Source: Cymbidium sinense
Taxonomy: Eukaryota > Streptophyta > Magnoliopsida > Asparagales > Orchidaceae
Length of the DNA: 64,000 nt
Assembly (NCBI GenBank): GCA_021442155.1
Contig: CM038223.1
Location: 33,702,983 to 33,766,982, forward strand
Direction: 5' to 3'
Shown here: piece after piece, positions 48,493 through 60,956 of the stretch
How the letters are laid out: each line of letters opens with the position of its first letter
Numbering within the stretch: the stretch's first letter is position 1
Notes under the pieces: generated by a model
What the model was told of the DNA's origin: nothing
What the model saw: only the letters and a program-made list of their open reading frames with translations
Databases searched by the model: none
Program-made: the position numbers and the translations under genes

Positions 48493-49049
48493 TTTTCATA
48501 TGTAATCCTTCTTCAGGTTCAATAATGAAAGAACCACATAAAGACTTCAACTTTCTTAAATGGTTTATTTCCTTAGTAGTTCATCCACTTTCTTTTGAGC
48601 TTAGCATGTTATGTTATGTTTATTCTATAATTGGCTAAGTTTGTTGACTAAGAACCTAATATGAAATCAATGGTATGCTAAAGTTTTCCTAAGTAAGTAA
48701 TTCATCTAGTAAGTTCTTAGGATACAGATCACTAAAGTTTTATAATAAAAAAGAGATCATAATAGGTTTATGATACATAATAAAATCAAATAAGGTCACT
48801 CTAACATGTAACAAGTAAAATGATATGGACTCAAGAAACTCCTTCAACATGGTGTTGAATCCTATTCATTTATTTTCTTAATATCTATAAGCAAGTCAAT
48901 AAAGAACTAAGACTTCCAAGAAATAAGTCAGTAGTAGCACTATAATAATAAAATAAGATATCACTATCTAGTGAAGTATTGCATTCTTATTATAAATAAG
49001 GTTATGTTAAATTTTAAAGCTATACTTTTGTGGAAGAGTTATTGCTTAA

Positions 49050-49550
49050 TTATCTAATAGTTTTAACTTTATAGGCTTGTTAATATGTTTGAACACATGT
49101 TTTCTCTTGACCATAACAAATCACGTTTAGATCATAAAGTAAAGGTCTACCTATGGGTAGGACATTACACTAAATATGATCTTCATAACAACTTATCTAA
49201 CTAGGCACTAAGAATAAAGATGTGATAGTAAAAAAGTGTAAATTACCCAACTTAGAAGAAATGATTCATGTTTTTGTTTTGGTTCTAACTTAACTATTTA
49301 AAGTGTAAGTGTAAATATCACATTCATAACACTACCACCACTAATAACTTATTTGCACATTTTCTCCTTACATTTAATATATATGGTGAAAATATGTCTC
49401 CTCCAATTTTCATCTCTAGCCACTATCATACATCTCACAATACAAACATGGTCTTTTATATAGTGTTTTTTATTTTCATCAAATGAAAGGATTTTCATAT
49501 AGATCTCCTTAACCCAAACCTTGACTTCTTCATCATCCACTCATCTAAAA
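49050..49550 (-). pseudogene. Element C protease remnant
   Basis: The frame 49,349-49,540 reads VRCMIVARDENWRRHIFTIY and KCKEKMCK, equal to the lead-in of the protease in element A. It then continues out of frame as VISGGSVMN, where the family has IDGGS: the active-site Asp is Ser. Downstream, words similar to the HPEP/NWINHTS block of element A are seen at ~49,250. Confidence 0.7.
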
Positions 49551-50935
49551 ACATAATTTTAAACTTACACTAATATTGCATGTGCCTTTTTTATGGAACT
49601 TAAAGAAAAATAATATATTTTGTTATTTTAGAATTAGACAAATGATTTGACTTAGTAGGTGTAGAAATAAAAGTGGAAGGGTTAGATCTAGGAGTGAGAT
49701 TTTGAGTCAAAAATGTAAAAGCCTGGTGAGTGGATATATAAAACTTAGACTTAACAAATAATGATTTCTTAATCTTTTCAATGAGTAAAGCATAACAAAA
49801 AAACATTGTTTAGTATTTGTAGATCTTATAATATTACTCCATTATTTATATAACATCTTAGAGCAATTACATTTTTATTTATAAAATGTTAGTTTTGATC
49901 CAAAAAAAATTTCTTGGCTACAAGATCTTCAAAGATGCTCATAAAATCAACCACTTGCACATTACCTTAAAGTCATCAATTTCTCATGTAATCTATTCTT
50001 ATGATTTATATAGCAATATTTGGATACCAATCAAAAAAATCATCTATTTGGGTGAGTCAATCTAGAAACATATTAAGATCATGAATGCCATTAAAAGATC
50101 AGCCTATTTTTATGAGCTCATAAATAAAATTTTTATTATTTTCATTACTAATATGATTTCTAATTTATCTTTTTATAGGTGGATTGTCATTTTTAGGGTT
50201 TTTTTATAAATTTTTCATTTAAGTTATTAGGATTAGCATTATGGGGAAGCTAAGGTAGAGTTTATACACTAATGTTCAACATTTAAATTTAGGCAGCAAA
50301 ATTCATGAATTGATTTTACATTCCATTGAATGTTGCCATTTTTGTCTACTAATTTTTTACCTAACAAGATTGTCCATTTGATCTTGGTTAGTAGATTAAG
50401 GTGATATGCTTATGTAATAATAATGTAAAAGAATATTTGAAATAAGTATTGTTTATAATTTTTTATTTTTAATTATATAATGTATGTTTATTGTAAAATA
50501 ATAAAAATATGCTTGAATATACATTTTAGAAATGTTTTGAGTTTCACTTAAATGCAAACATAATTTAAAATAATTATTACAAAATACCTTGCATGAATTT
50601 AAATAAAATATTAAATTTTATAATATATGTTTTCATAGGGTTTATTCTATTTATCTTGCTCTCCCTTATAGATTTCATCTTTCTCAAATCCAATAAGTAG
50701 GGTAACTCAAAGTGATTTGTTAAGTTAGTGAAAGCGGGGGAAATTATTTTACACTTGAGCAAGGCTTTATAGAATTGACTCAAATATATAAATTTCCACT
50801 AGTTTTTGTAATAAAATAAAATTAAAAACAAATAAACAATTTTTTTGCAAGTTAAATACATGCAAGCACCCTTCAAAGCATTTGAACCCGTGGTTATCAA
50901 TTCTACAATGTTCCTCCCACCAACCCTCACTAAAC
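49550..50935 (-). pseudogene. Element C gag remnant
   Basis: Region between primer binding site and protease. It aligns by landmarks with element D (CTACAAGATCTTCAAAGATG at 49,918 against CTATAAGATCCTCAAAAATA at 59,813). A 68-codon frame at 49,600-49,806 rich in Ser/Thr/Pro/Asn is the linker before the zinc knuckle, comparable to 35,822-36,034 in A. Frames further right (50,577-50,970) are short leftovers of the capsid or leader. Confidence 0.6.
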
Positions 50936-50936
50936 A

Positions 50937-50950
50937 TAGCTTTGATACTA
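50937..50950 (-). promoter_or_regulatory. Primer binding site of element C, initiator-Met tRNA type
   Basis: TAGCTTTGATACTA on the plus strand reads TAGTATCAAAGCTA on the element strand, close to the canonical TGGTATCAGAGC. It directly adjoins the 5' LTR, as expected, and iMet priming fits CRM elements. Confidence 0.7.
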
Positions 50951-52115
50951 ATATTAAAGTGGGATTCCAATTTTTTGCAGTATATTAAAAATGGTATGAG
51001 AATTTGGTGCCCTTATTCCAAGGTGATTGAAGGGTGAACTAAAGGTATTCACCAAACTAGGTCTAATTTACATAGATGATTGATTTTGTATTTGAACATA
51101 GTTCTATAAAGCTTCCCAAAAACATAAAAATTTTGGGAGTAAATTAATGAAACTCTCTACTTAATTATTAAAGTTTATCATAATTTTTTAGGGAATTTAT
51201 GATGGTGTAAAATGGAATGGAACCAACTACGTTTCTTAAAGAAATCTCATTGGTTAGCTTTAATTGCAATTTTAGCTTTCGTGAAGTAATTTTATGATAG
51301 TATCAGACTTCAAAATCTCTTGATTTCCATAGAGGTGTTTTTCTAGGATAACTCTAGAAAAAAAGGCAATTTTTTGGGGGCATAAATTCAATAAACTATA
51401 TAAAAATAATAATATTAGATTTTGTTAAACCACCCTTTGGTTGAGGGCTTCTAATTGATTTTAAAATTAGATTTGTTTTTTTATTAGGATTTTAAAAGGA
51501 ATGGTATAATATCATAGAGTTTGGTAATATATAAAAGATTACAAAATTCATAAAAATATTTTCATTAAAGTAGAGTGAAAAGGAGATAAGCCACTTACCT
51601 CTATGAGAAACTTAATCACCAGGCCTTCCTTCTTGAGTTTGCACTCAAAATTTTTAGTGGACAATGATAAAAACCTATTTTAATAAAACTAAATATTCCA
51701 TAACTCTTACATTAATCATCTAGTAGAACACATGTTAAGAGGAAGTAAAGTGGGGATGGTCCAAATCATTTAAGTTTGAATTGGAGAAGTTATAATTTCC
51801 TCATAAGGCAGTCAATATAAGGCAACAAATGTAAATTTCTATTTAATAATGTAAATAATTTTTTACATAATTTTAATTATTTTAAATCCTTTATATCTTC
51901 AAAAATAACATAATAGTACAATGCTAATAATTAAATTCATAAATGAACTAATACATAAGTTGAAATCTGCATAAAATCTATAAAGATAAAAGTAAAAAAA
52001 TCTAAATCTTTAATTTTTCCTCTTTGATTTTCTTCATATAACCTCTATGTGCTTCATCTCTCTTTACTTTTGTCGTTGTAGTTGGACCATATCTTTTTCT
52101 CATTATGTCATATCA
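50949..52115 (-). repeat. 5' LTR of element C
   Basis: Pairs with 45,005-46,094. It ends at GTCATATCA (52,107-52,115). Related but more diverged sequence makes up the LTR of element D at 60.8-61.9 kb. LTR divergence is clearly visible by eye, so this insertion is not recent. Confidence 0.8.
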
Positions 52116-52380
52116 ACTACACCATATTTTATTCTCAAAACTACTCAACTTAATTGGTACTAATGGGCAAAGATGTATGATTTACCCAACTTACATTATA
52201 AGGTTTACTAACTTTAAATTTATCCTTACCATAGTATATATAATTTTTTAATTATATCCTTAGAAGTGAATCTGTTAAATTCACATTCATTGCACTACCC
52301 CTTCAATTACTAATTTGCTTCTTCTTTCTTATACATGACACACATGATAAAATTATTTATCATCCACCAATATTCATCTA
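52116..52380 (-). pseudogene. Element D protease fragment between element C and R3
   Basis: Minus strand: DEYWW (52,363-52,380), then SAMNVNLTDS-like sequence near 52,270 where the GGS active site belongs, and WVNHTSLPI-like sequence near 52,170. This equals NEEEYWRR, STMN and NWINHTSLPI of element A in order. It is cut on the right by R3 and on the left by element C, and the rest is at 44.5-45.0 kb. Confidence 0.65.
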
Positions 52381-52416
52381 TGTGGTGTTTTAGTATGGAG
52401 TCGTAAGGACACCACA
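52381..52416 (+). repeat. Short hairpin at the start of R3
   Basis: TGTGGTGT (52,381-52,388) is the exact complement of ACACCACA about 20 bases later. R2 has the looser pair TGTGTGGG and ACACCATACA at its start. It could be a structural end of the element. Confidence 0.55.
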
Positions 52417-52614
52417 CAGATCTTAGGGAGAACTTATTGAAGTGATCGAGTATGACATTAAGGTATGATGTACTATCTCAAATTATAGAAACATCACTCC
52501 ATAATGGACTCAATCACCTAATAAGAACTTCTAAAATAGATGGGTCTTCATATATACCAGAGATTTTTCCCTTATTTTATATGGATAAAGTAAAGAAGAG
52601 TTTATTTTAAACTG

Positions 52615-54490
52615 GATTTTTTAGTTCCCTATGGAGGTAAGCCCCTATAAATTAATTACATTTTAGGAAATAAAAGTTTATTAAGAACATTCTTGATTAA
52701 AGTAGTTACTAAATTTCTCCAATGATTTCAAGGGTAGACTATCAAAGAATTAGTTATTTTTGAAAATCAAATGGGAAGACTTATTTATGGATTCTATAGA
52801 AAGACAAGTAGGGAGTACCCAAGATACTAAAAAGCCTAATGGGTACTCTGATCTACCCTATAATGAGACTTTATATTTTGAAAGAGAGATTTTAACATTT
52901 ATTTAAGTTGAAATTTTATTTGAAAGTTAGGACTCACATTCCAATAACATAGATTTTGGAAATGCCTAGGATGTGAGGACTTGTACTCATAGCCTGAATA
53001 AAAAAAGTAGCCTCATAACCTAAAATCTAAAATGCTCTAGCACCAGCTAAAAGCATGACCTAAGTTTAATCGAGAAAATGACATGTAATTATTTACCTCC
53101 ACAAGAGAGAATAGACATGTCTCGACTCTTCTGGGCTCACAACCTCTTAGAGTGGCCGCCAGCTAACACCTCTTACGCTTTAAACCCGTGTAGGTCAGTC
53201 TTATGTAGATGCAAGATAGTTAGGTTGTTATTTAATTATGAAAGAGGTTAAAGTCCTAAACTCACTTCCTAAGAGACTAGATAATATTTGGTATGCAAAC
53301 ATGACTTCGACTAATGTTAAAAATTTATAAGTTTTAAAATCATTTGACATAATTATTTTTAGATCAAGGCTTCAGATAATTATGTCTAAATACATGATGA
53401 AATTGAGTTGTGAGCTAAATAACCAAGAAGAGGTGTTCTCCACTACAAGGGACTGTTCTCACAGGTCAAGCCTGTCCCATATCATGCAAGAGTAGAGATC
53501 CTCTATTTTCTAGAGCAAAATAATAAGATATGCATGGTGTGATATCATACAATCATTCAACTAAGGTTGCTAAATCTTTTATTATCTTGATTAAAAGCTT
53601 AGGCTTTAAATTGAGGTTATAAGTTGCATTAAAATATAGTTATGAGATTTTTAGTGAGGATAGAAAATTTAAATTTATTCTAAAGAGCCTACTATATCCA
53701 TGCCACATATCAAATCATCAAACTTTAAGAAACCTAAGAAAAGCATTGGATTTCTATTACACAAACTAAACATGATAATCAAACATTTGAATTCTATAGA
53801 AGAATAAATGATAGATGTGACCGAGTACTGCTATACACCTCGAAAAAAAGAAAAAGTTTGGTATGTGAGCTCTACCGTTATACAACTTAGATTACAATTG
53901 AATTTTATAAATGAAATTAATACTACAGGGGTCTTTAATTCTTGCTTTTCTTTCCTCCTTTGGATTCATTTGCTCAGGATTCATAGGGCCTCCAAAGTCT
54001 TTGCCTTCCAACCACTGCTCATCCTAAATCCCATAACACTAATCCTAATCCTATTACAAAAATTATATTTTTATAAATAAAATAAAATCTAATTATATCT
54101 GCAAAATAGGCATTAGCTAAATAGGCATACATGCCAAACAATTATATTTCATATGTTTAGACTTAGCATCCTACACTTGGATAACCAAGTCCACCTATCC
54201 TAATTGGATTATTCCTAGGGGAATATGTGGAACTTGCAAGCAAAAAAAATTATATTTATTTATTCTTATTGCTGCCTCCTTTAGCACAGCCCTCTGCATA
54301 AAACATCATTAGGCTACTAAAGACCTAACATTCAGTCTATGCACAACAATCCTAACATCCAGTTAAAAATATTACATCATAAAATAAAATACATCACCAT
54401 AATATACACCGGTCTAACTTAATATTAGAATCGATGAATTAGCATTCTAATGTGTGTGTTAATGCTTTAGTGTGGTATGTCCTGGTTAAG
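52615..54490 (+). repeat. Head module of R3
   Basis: Aligns with 15,560-17,400 (R2) and the complement of 5,040-6,900 (R1). Landmarks: GTTCCCTATGGAGGTAAGCC (52,625), CTCGACTCTTCTGGGCTCAC (53,122) against CTGACTCTTCTCAACTTACC in R2 (16,073), and ACATCATAAAATAAAATACA (54,373) against ACACCATAAAATAAAATAAA (17,240). A 90-codon frame at 53,808-54,080 is not conserved in R2. Confidence 0.7.
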
Positions 54491-55029
54491 CTTTAGAAGT
54501 ATGATTGTCTAAAGTTTTAGATTTGTTTAAATTAATTATTAGGGATGGTGTCATTTCAAGTCTTTTAGTATATTGATTAATTTTAATTTGTATGTTCTCA
54601 TTTTATTTAATGCCTACTTAGCATTTAATTATTATAAAGAGAAGACAAAGGCTTAGCCCTTCATCTCTATGTTAAGTTGTTTTCTAAAGGTAAGTTCTTA
54701 TAGTTGTGGTCCTCTTAATGAATCACTTATTAATTTTTTTTATTAAGCCTAAGTTTACATTAATTTTAAGGAATATTATTCAAACATGAAAGGCATCTTG
54801 GGATTAGTGAAATTAAGTCACCATCACATGAGCAATATTCTACTACTTCCTTTCATTACTAATAACACTCATATTCTTTCATCTTTTGCCCTCTTAATAC
54901 TTGATTTAACATATATATACATGCAATATACACATATTTTTGCACAGTTAATGAATATTAATGAATGAATTTGATAGAAAAGAGAGATTTCATCACATAG
55001 CTAAGCATATGCAAACATGTATTAGAAAT

Positions 55030-55500
55030 TTAAGCAAATACATGCCGTGTTAAACCAAGGAAGTGAGATTATCTAAGTCTTCCTTGGGGCTACTTAAAGC
55101 CTTATGTTTTTAGGATATCCAAACTATATACTTGCCAATTCAAATACATGTAGATATATACACAAGCATAGAAATAAAATCATGCAAAGGTTATATATAA
55201 AATCTTTTATTCATGCAAAATTTAATGACATCGAAAAAGAAGTTCCATTCTATATTCTACCACATGTATACACATGATTGAGATTAAGCAAGTATGTGTC
55301 ATTGTTAAACCACAGAAGTGAGATTATCTAAGACCACCTTCGGGCTACTTAAATTCAAGTGTTCCCAGGATGTCCAAAGTATATACATGCTAATTCAAAT
55401 ACATGTAAACATATACAAAAACATAAAGATAAAACAATCCATTGTCATCTTTAAATTACAACTAAATGGAAACTTCATTAATTATTTGCAACAATCATTA
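55030..55500 (+). repeat. Tandem pair of the R conserved unit in R3
   Basis: GTTAAACCAAGGAAGTGAG (55,049) and GTTAAACCACAGAAGTGAG (55,304), each followed by ATTATCTAAG and GGGCTACTTAAA; period about 255. Between and after them the sequence shares CTAATTCAAATACATGTA and ATATACA words. Confidence 0.75.
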
Positions 55501-56789
55501 ATTTAAAATTCACACTATTTGATTCATTATTAACTTATAATTTTAAAATTAATTTGAGATTTATTAGTGATAGTAGTCATACCATATAATAACATTTATC
55601 GAACTCATGCAAATTAAATGCAATCATATTCTTTTAATTTTTCTCTTTTTTACAACATGAACAGATGAAACAAATGGCATACAAATTTATAATAATTGAA
55701 AAGAATTAATTAAATGTTACCACATAGCATACTCAATTTCATTGAATCCTAAAGGCAATCAATCTAAATAAACATTTCTTAATGCTACTAAAGCTTTTAT
55801 AAGATTTAATTTTGATGTTTAAGTAGTTAAAACCTATAGAGCAGAAATGATACATAGGACTCACCCAATACCATGTTGGTTATTTAACATGTTTAAAGAA
55901 ATAAATTATAAGTTTTATGAGTTGATTAGGTTCAAGCCATTAATCACATCAATTAGATTACCCTTCCCCAAACTTCTTAATTTAATTAACCACTTGATCA
56001 TGAGCCTTCAATTATATGCTTTAAAAAAATAATATCAACAATGCACCTAGAGGAGTCTAATGCAATTAGGCTCATGCTTAGGAGTTAATTAAATTAAAAG
56101 ATAAAAAAATTAAGTTAAATACTCTTATGATTTCTCCACACCAATGAGATAATCATAATTTCTTTAATGACTTTATGCTATTAAACACACTAAGGGGTTA
56201 ATGGGTTGCACTTGAGTTATCCAAATCAATTTCAATCCTTTTTTTGTTTATTTCATTACTAATTTTTTTAATTATTCCTTAATTATTAAACAAATTAATT
56301 ATCCCACTTAAGGAAGTATACTTGGAAAAATAATTAAGAAAGGGGACCTAATTATTTCTCCTACCATACCTACTATTTACATCGATTAATTAATATTAAT
56401 TGCTTAATTTTACTATTCACTAATTTTAATAATCATTTAATTAATTAAAGAGGATAATTAGAGATTAAATTTTAAAATCTTTAAACCACATGGCAAATAA
56501 TTTCAAGAAAATTATGGGAGGCAAACAACATCCCATAGAATCATCCCACCAAATTTGGAATTAATTATCCAAGTAATTTGGCTTTAATTAAGATAATTAG
56601 TTTAAGCTTAAAACATTACTTAAGCACTATTCATTAAGTGTTAATTAAGGATTTTATCTTTGTTAAATATTCTCCTTCTAAGTTTTGAAAATGGATTATT
56701 TATATTTTTAGATTTTGTACAATTAGTTATTATATTTTTGAATTTTTGGCCATTTAGTTACATTTTTAAGCCTTAATTAATCCTTTAAA

Positions 56790-59110
56790 CCATTCGCACC
56801 ACGTGGATGCTGATGCGAAAGTGCTTTCCACATGGTGCCGTGGTATTGGCTACATAAATCATACGCCGCCACTGAGTCATGTGATTTCATCTTGATTGTC
56901 CGATCTCGAATTTGATCATCAAGATTAATCCTCTGATTTCAAAGGGATTAAAGCAATATTTCTTACGCAATTAATCACGATCATCCATTCTAATCAAGTG
57001 GTACAAAAAGTCATTGATCCATCATCCCACGAGCGATGGAAGATGGATATTATTTGCCTTCTGTAGCTCAATATGAGCTCGCCATAGCTCATTCGGTGAT
57101 GGAATCAACTCCAAAATGTCTAGGGAATAAATCTAGATAAATCTTATGATGGAGATCACACAAAAAAATGATTCACTTCAAAAAAGACCAACACCTAAAG
57201 GTCAAGAATATGATTTCCAGATTATTTCCTTTCCAAATCTATAGTCCTATGGTTTACCAATAAAAGTAGCTTCATCTTGAAGAGGTGAAGCCCTGCAAAG
57301 AAGATCTCGAGTTACCTCCCTGCAAATCCATCTATGGACTAAATGCCAGCATAAAGCTCACCGGAGTTAGTCCAAAGACTTATTTCGGTGGTCAAATCAC
57401 TTGTGAAATGATTCATTTTGGCTCATCGGAATGAGGTAAAGGTGTGGGAAGTGTTAATTTGAGTTTGGTATAGGTTCAAAGAGTTTGGAAGAACAGAGCT
57501 CTCAGGTTTGATCAAGACCTGGTCTCACCAGTGGTGGGGTGCATGAGAAGCTTAGAAGAGGGTGTGGAAATGTCTGAAATGCTCTAGGGAAGCTCTCTAT
57601 TGAATTTAAATGGATGGGGAGGAGTATACTCTCCTTTCTAACTAAACCAAGGGTTGGTATTGGTTTTGTCTTTGGAACCCATCCGGGCGGAATAAGTGGT
57701 CGAAGGTGGCAAGGGACTGGTGAGGTGGATGAGTATGAGAGGCTGAGGGAGTGTAGTGGACTGTCATAAGGTAGAAACTCCTCCTTAGGTGGGCTAATGG
57801 TTTCCAATGGGTGAAATCACCCTCTCTTAACTGAAGGCTGAACCCAACAGCTTTGGGTTAGGTTTGCTCAGTGGCTCTTTGTCCAAGAAATACTAGAGGT
57901 GACTATCAAGGGGATTCAGCATGGGTTGAGCCTACTAAGCCAAGCCCATAGTGACCCAAGGATGACTCATGCCAAGTTTGGTTGGGCTTTAGCTTGGTTT
58001 AGTTTGGTTTGGCTCAATTTGACTCATGCAGGTCAAATGGGTCATGTTGGGCTAAGTTGACCATTTTGACCAAATTTGGTCAAAATGAGGGTTTGGGTAA
58101 GTTTAATTGATCATTTAGAATGAGTGAGTGTAATTTATTGATTCAATTTGGGTTAGATTTTGATTTAGTTCATATGATTCAATTTGGGTCAAATGGGTCA
58201 TGTTAGCCAATTTGACCAAATTGGTCAAATTGGCTTGAGCATGGGTTAGGCTTATGTTCAATTAGTCATTTTTAATTGATTGGAAGGTTTGATTTGAATT
58301 GTTTTGAATTATGGAGTGATTTAGTTCAATTTGACCTTTAGGTCAAATTAGGCTAAGTAGGTCAATTGGATTAGGTTGACCAAATTAGGTCCAATTGAAG
58401 GTTAGATCATGTTCAATATTCAATTGGTGATTGATTAGAAGCATTAGTTTTAATCAATTTCATCTTTGATTTGATTTGGTTCAATTTAACCCTTTGGGTC
58501 AAATTGGTTTGATTAGGTTCAATTGATTTTAGTGGATGTTCAGTAATAACCTACAATCATCAATGAAGGGATTGGATGGCTTGGTTTGATCCAATGGGAG
58601 TTTGATTGGAGTTTTGCTTAATTATCCCTTTTAAGTCACTTTGGGTCAAGTGGCTTGGTCAAGTCAACATGGACCAATTGGAGTTATGGATGGTTGGGAT
58701 GTGTTCAATGATGAATTTGAGGTTAATTGGTGGCTTTGATGTCAATTGATTTGGGCTTGATTAGGTTTTGGCTCATTTGAACCATTTAGGTCAAATGGGC
58801 TGACTTGGGTTGATCAAATTCACTTAGTTTAATGAGCTTGATTTCAAATGTTGTGGTAGTTTAAAGTGATCTATTGATAGTGATTAAGAAAATCAAAATG
58901 GGTTTGAGTTGAGTTATAAGATTATGGTGGGTTAACTGGGGTTAAGGTTTAAGTTGATTTGACTTGGAGCTTGGATTGGAGAACAAAATTTAGTTAAGAT
59001 TAATTGAACATGTTTGAGTTATTTTAGCTCTAATCACATGAGCTTAAGTTTGGATGAGTGGATTGGCATGAATCTTGGTTTAGGCCTCTAGGTAGGTGAA
59101 ACCTACTTGT
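56790..59110 (+). repeat. R3 GC-richer block and GGTCAA field
   Basis: Opens with CACCACGTGGATGCTGATGC (56,798) and AAGTGCTTTCCACATGGTGC (56,819). CACCAGTGGTGGGG (57,526) is shared with R2. After 57,980 dense words appear such as GGTCAAATGGGTCATGTTGG and TTTGACCAAATTGGTCAAAT. The strongest GC content of the window is here. No frame with family resemblance. Confidence 0.65.
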
Positions 59111-59319
59111 CCTAAGGTAAACTCTAGGCCTAGGATTATGCCTTATAAGTCTCTAGGTCTAGGTTTAATGTTCTCTTAATCACTAGAAGTATCCTAGCAC
59201 TAAGAAAGACTAAGTGTCTAGAAGGATCTTAGATCTAAGATGGGAGGGATCAATCCTCACTCCAAAAGTGAGGTCAATAATCTCTATATATAGTATACAT
59301 CCCATAACACTCACCTAGT

Positions 59320-60830
59320 CCACTAAGGTATGCTCTTTATCCTTGTTTGATAATAGGGTATTATCCTTAAACTCCTTTTATCTTATTATCAGCCTCTTCT
59401 TTGTCTACATTATCCAAAAGTATAATTTTAACTTTACATTAATTTATTAAGTTGCTCATCTTATGCTACTCAGAATGAAGTATATCCATTATATTCAGTA
59501 ATGTCAACTTAGTGGTGGTATTATTGTTCTAAACACTAGATGATGAAAGACCTAGTTTAGAAGTAAGAATTTATGTCTAATATGTGAAAGCCTAATAAGT
59601 AGAGAATTTATCCACAAATCTAGATGCAATTGTATCTATCACAAATCTAGATGCAATTGTACTCTATCATGATTCTATAGTAATAAAACATAATGAAAGA
59701 GATGTTATAGTGTTTATGGATCATTAAGTTCTACTTTATTTATAATATCTCATTTATGTTCAAAATAAATTCATTAGGAAATTACTAATTCTCATCACGA
59801 AATTAATCATAGCTATAAGATCCTCAAAAATATGTATGTTTTTAACAACTGATATTGTCCCTTTTCTTAGGATCATTAATTCTGAATATAATTATTTTCT
59901 GAAATAGTATTTAACTCGAAGCATCTCTTTCATATCTCACTTATGTTAGGAATGTCCTATCTAGTCCCATTTTTTAACTAAAATACTATTCTAATAGATT
60001 TTAGCAAGACTTAATAGTTTTATTTTTGTAAATAGTTTTTTTAATAGCTATTTATATGGAGCTAATTAAAGAATTCATCCTTTTGTGTGAGTTTTAAATA
60101 TTTATTTGAATTATAAAATCCATCATAGACTGGAGTTTTAACCTTAACCTTCATTGAAAGGTTCATTACATCTAAAATAAGAATTTTGTTCGGGGTTCCT
60201 AAAATAGTACCTCATAGGTGGATACTCATTCTAGAATTTTCTGCAAATTTTAACATGTGTTACATGGGTAAGGGTTACCATGTTATGGATCTAATGGTGG
60301 ATTTTGCATCATAATGATCATAATTTTGACTTAGCTTGCTAAATTTATAATCAGATTTTTCAACCTATTAAATATCTATGAATTATGCAAGGCCATTTCT
60401 TCTACTCTACTAGGTAGCTTTTCCATTTAATCTAAGCCGATAGACTTAGCATACTTATGTAATGATAATGCAAAGATAAGTTAACTTAAGAAAAATATAA
60501 TTTTATTGAAAATAGAAGATACACTTTCCAATTTTGATTTACATAATGGGTTTTACATATCTTTAAAAAGTTAACCTTTAGTATAACATTAAAAATCTCA
60601 ACTAAATACAAAATGATAAGTATGATAGCAATAAATAAATAAATAGAACCCTAAGCAATATAATTTCAATTTTTAAATAAAGATTATATATCAATTCAAG
60701 GCTTGATAGTGACACTTCCTTACCATTAGTAATTACTCAAGTAATATAAGTTTATGGATAAGATTATAAGATAATGGCTAGGTTTAGCATGTGGAGTTAA
60801 CTAGTTATTAGCAATACAAGCATCCATAGA
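59320..60830 (-). pseudogene. Element D gag remnant
   Basis: Aligns with the gag and pre-protease part of element C by ordered landmarks: CAAAAGTATAATTTTAACTT (59,415) against AAAACATAATTTTAAACTTA (49,549), and the ATAAGATCCTCAAA block at 59,816. A 27 bp direct duplication (ACAAATCTAGATGCAATTGT at 59,614 and 59,641) sits in it, a multiple of three. No long frame remains. The protease continues left of R3. Confidence 0.55.
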
Positions 60831-60909
60831 ATTGATTCTAACATGTATTCCAATAATAATTTAATAATAAATATTATAATAACCAAATATATATATATAT
60901 ATATATATC

Positions 60910-60956
<47 letters not shown>

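Larger units (their letters stand above)
52381..59320 (+). repeat. Family R copy R3, uninterrupted
   Basis: The only copy in the window with no insertion, about 6.9 kb. Head 52,381-54,490, AT-rich body to 56,790 with two conserved units, GC-richer block 56,790-57,980, GGTCAA field 57,980-59,110, and tail with CTTAGATCTAAGA (59,229) and CCAAAAGTGAGGTCAATAAT (59,261). It separates the gag and protease of element D. The right edge lies before TTTGATAATAGG (59,347). No terminal inverted repeats or flanking LTR pair are evident. No coding capacity is recognised; a minus-strand 101-codon frame at 57,502-57,807 is unlike known proteins. Confidence 0.75.

Noticed and set aside
53808..54080. 90-codon frame in the head of R3
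   Set aside because: The aligned region of R2 (16,720-17,000) and R1 has stops; no family match.
57502..57807. 101-codon minus-strand frame in R3
   Set aside because: It lies in the GC-richer block, is Pro/Ser/Leu rich, and the homologous blocks of R2 and R4 show no matching frame.
59281..59345. CACTA-type terminus (CACTA at 59,322) as the end of R3
   Set aside because: The opposite end of R3 does not start with the matching TAGTG inverted repeat and R2 lacks the motif at the equivalent place.
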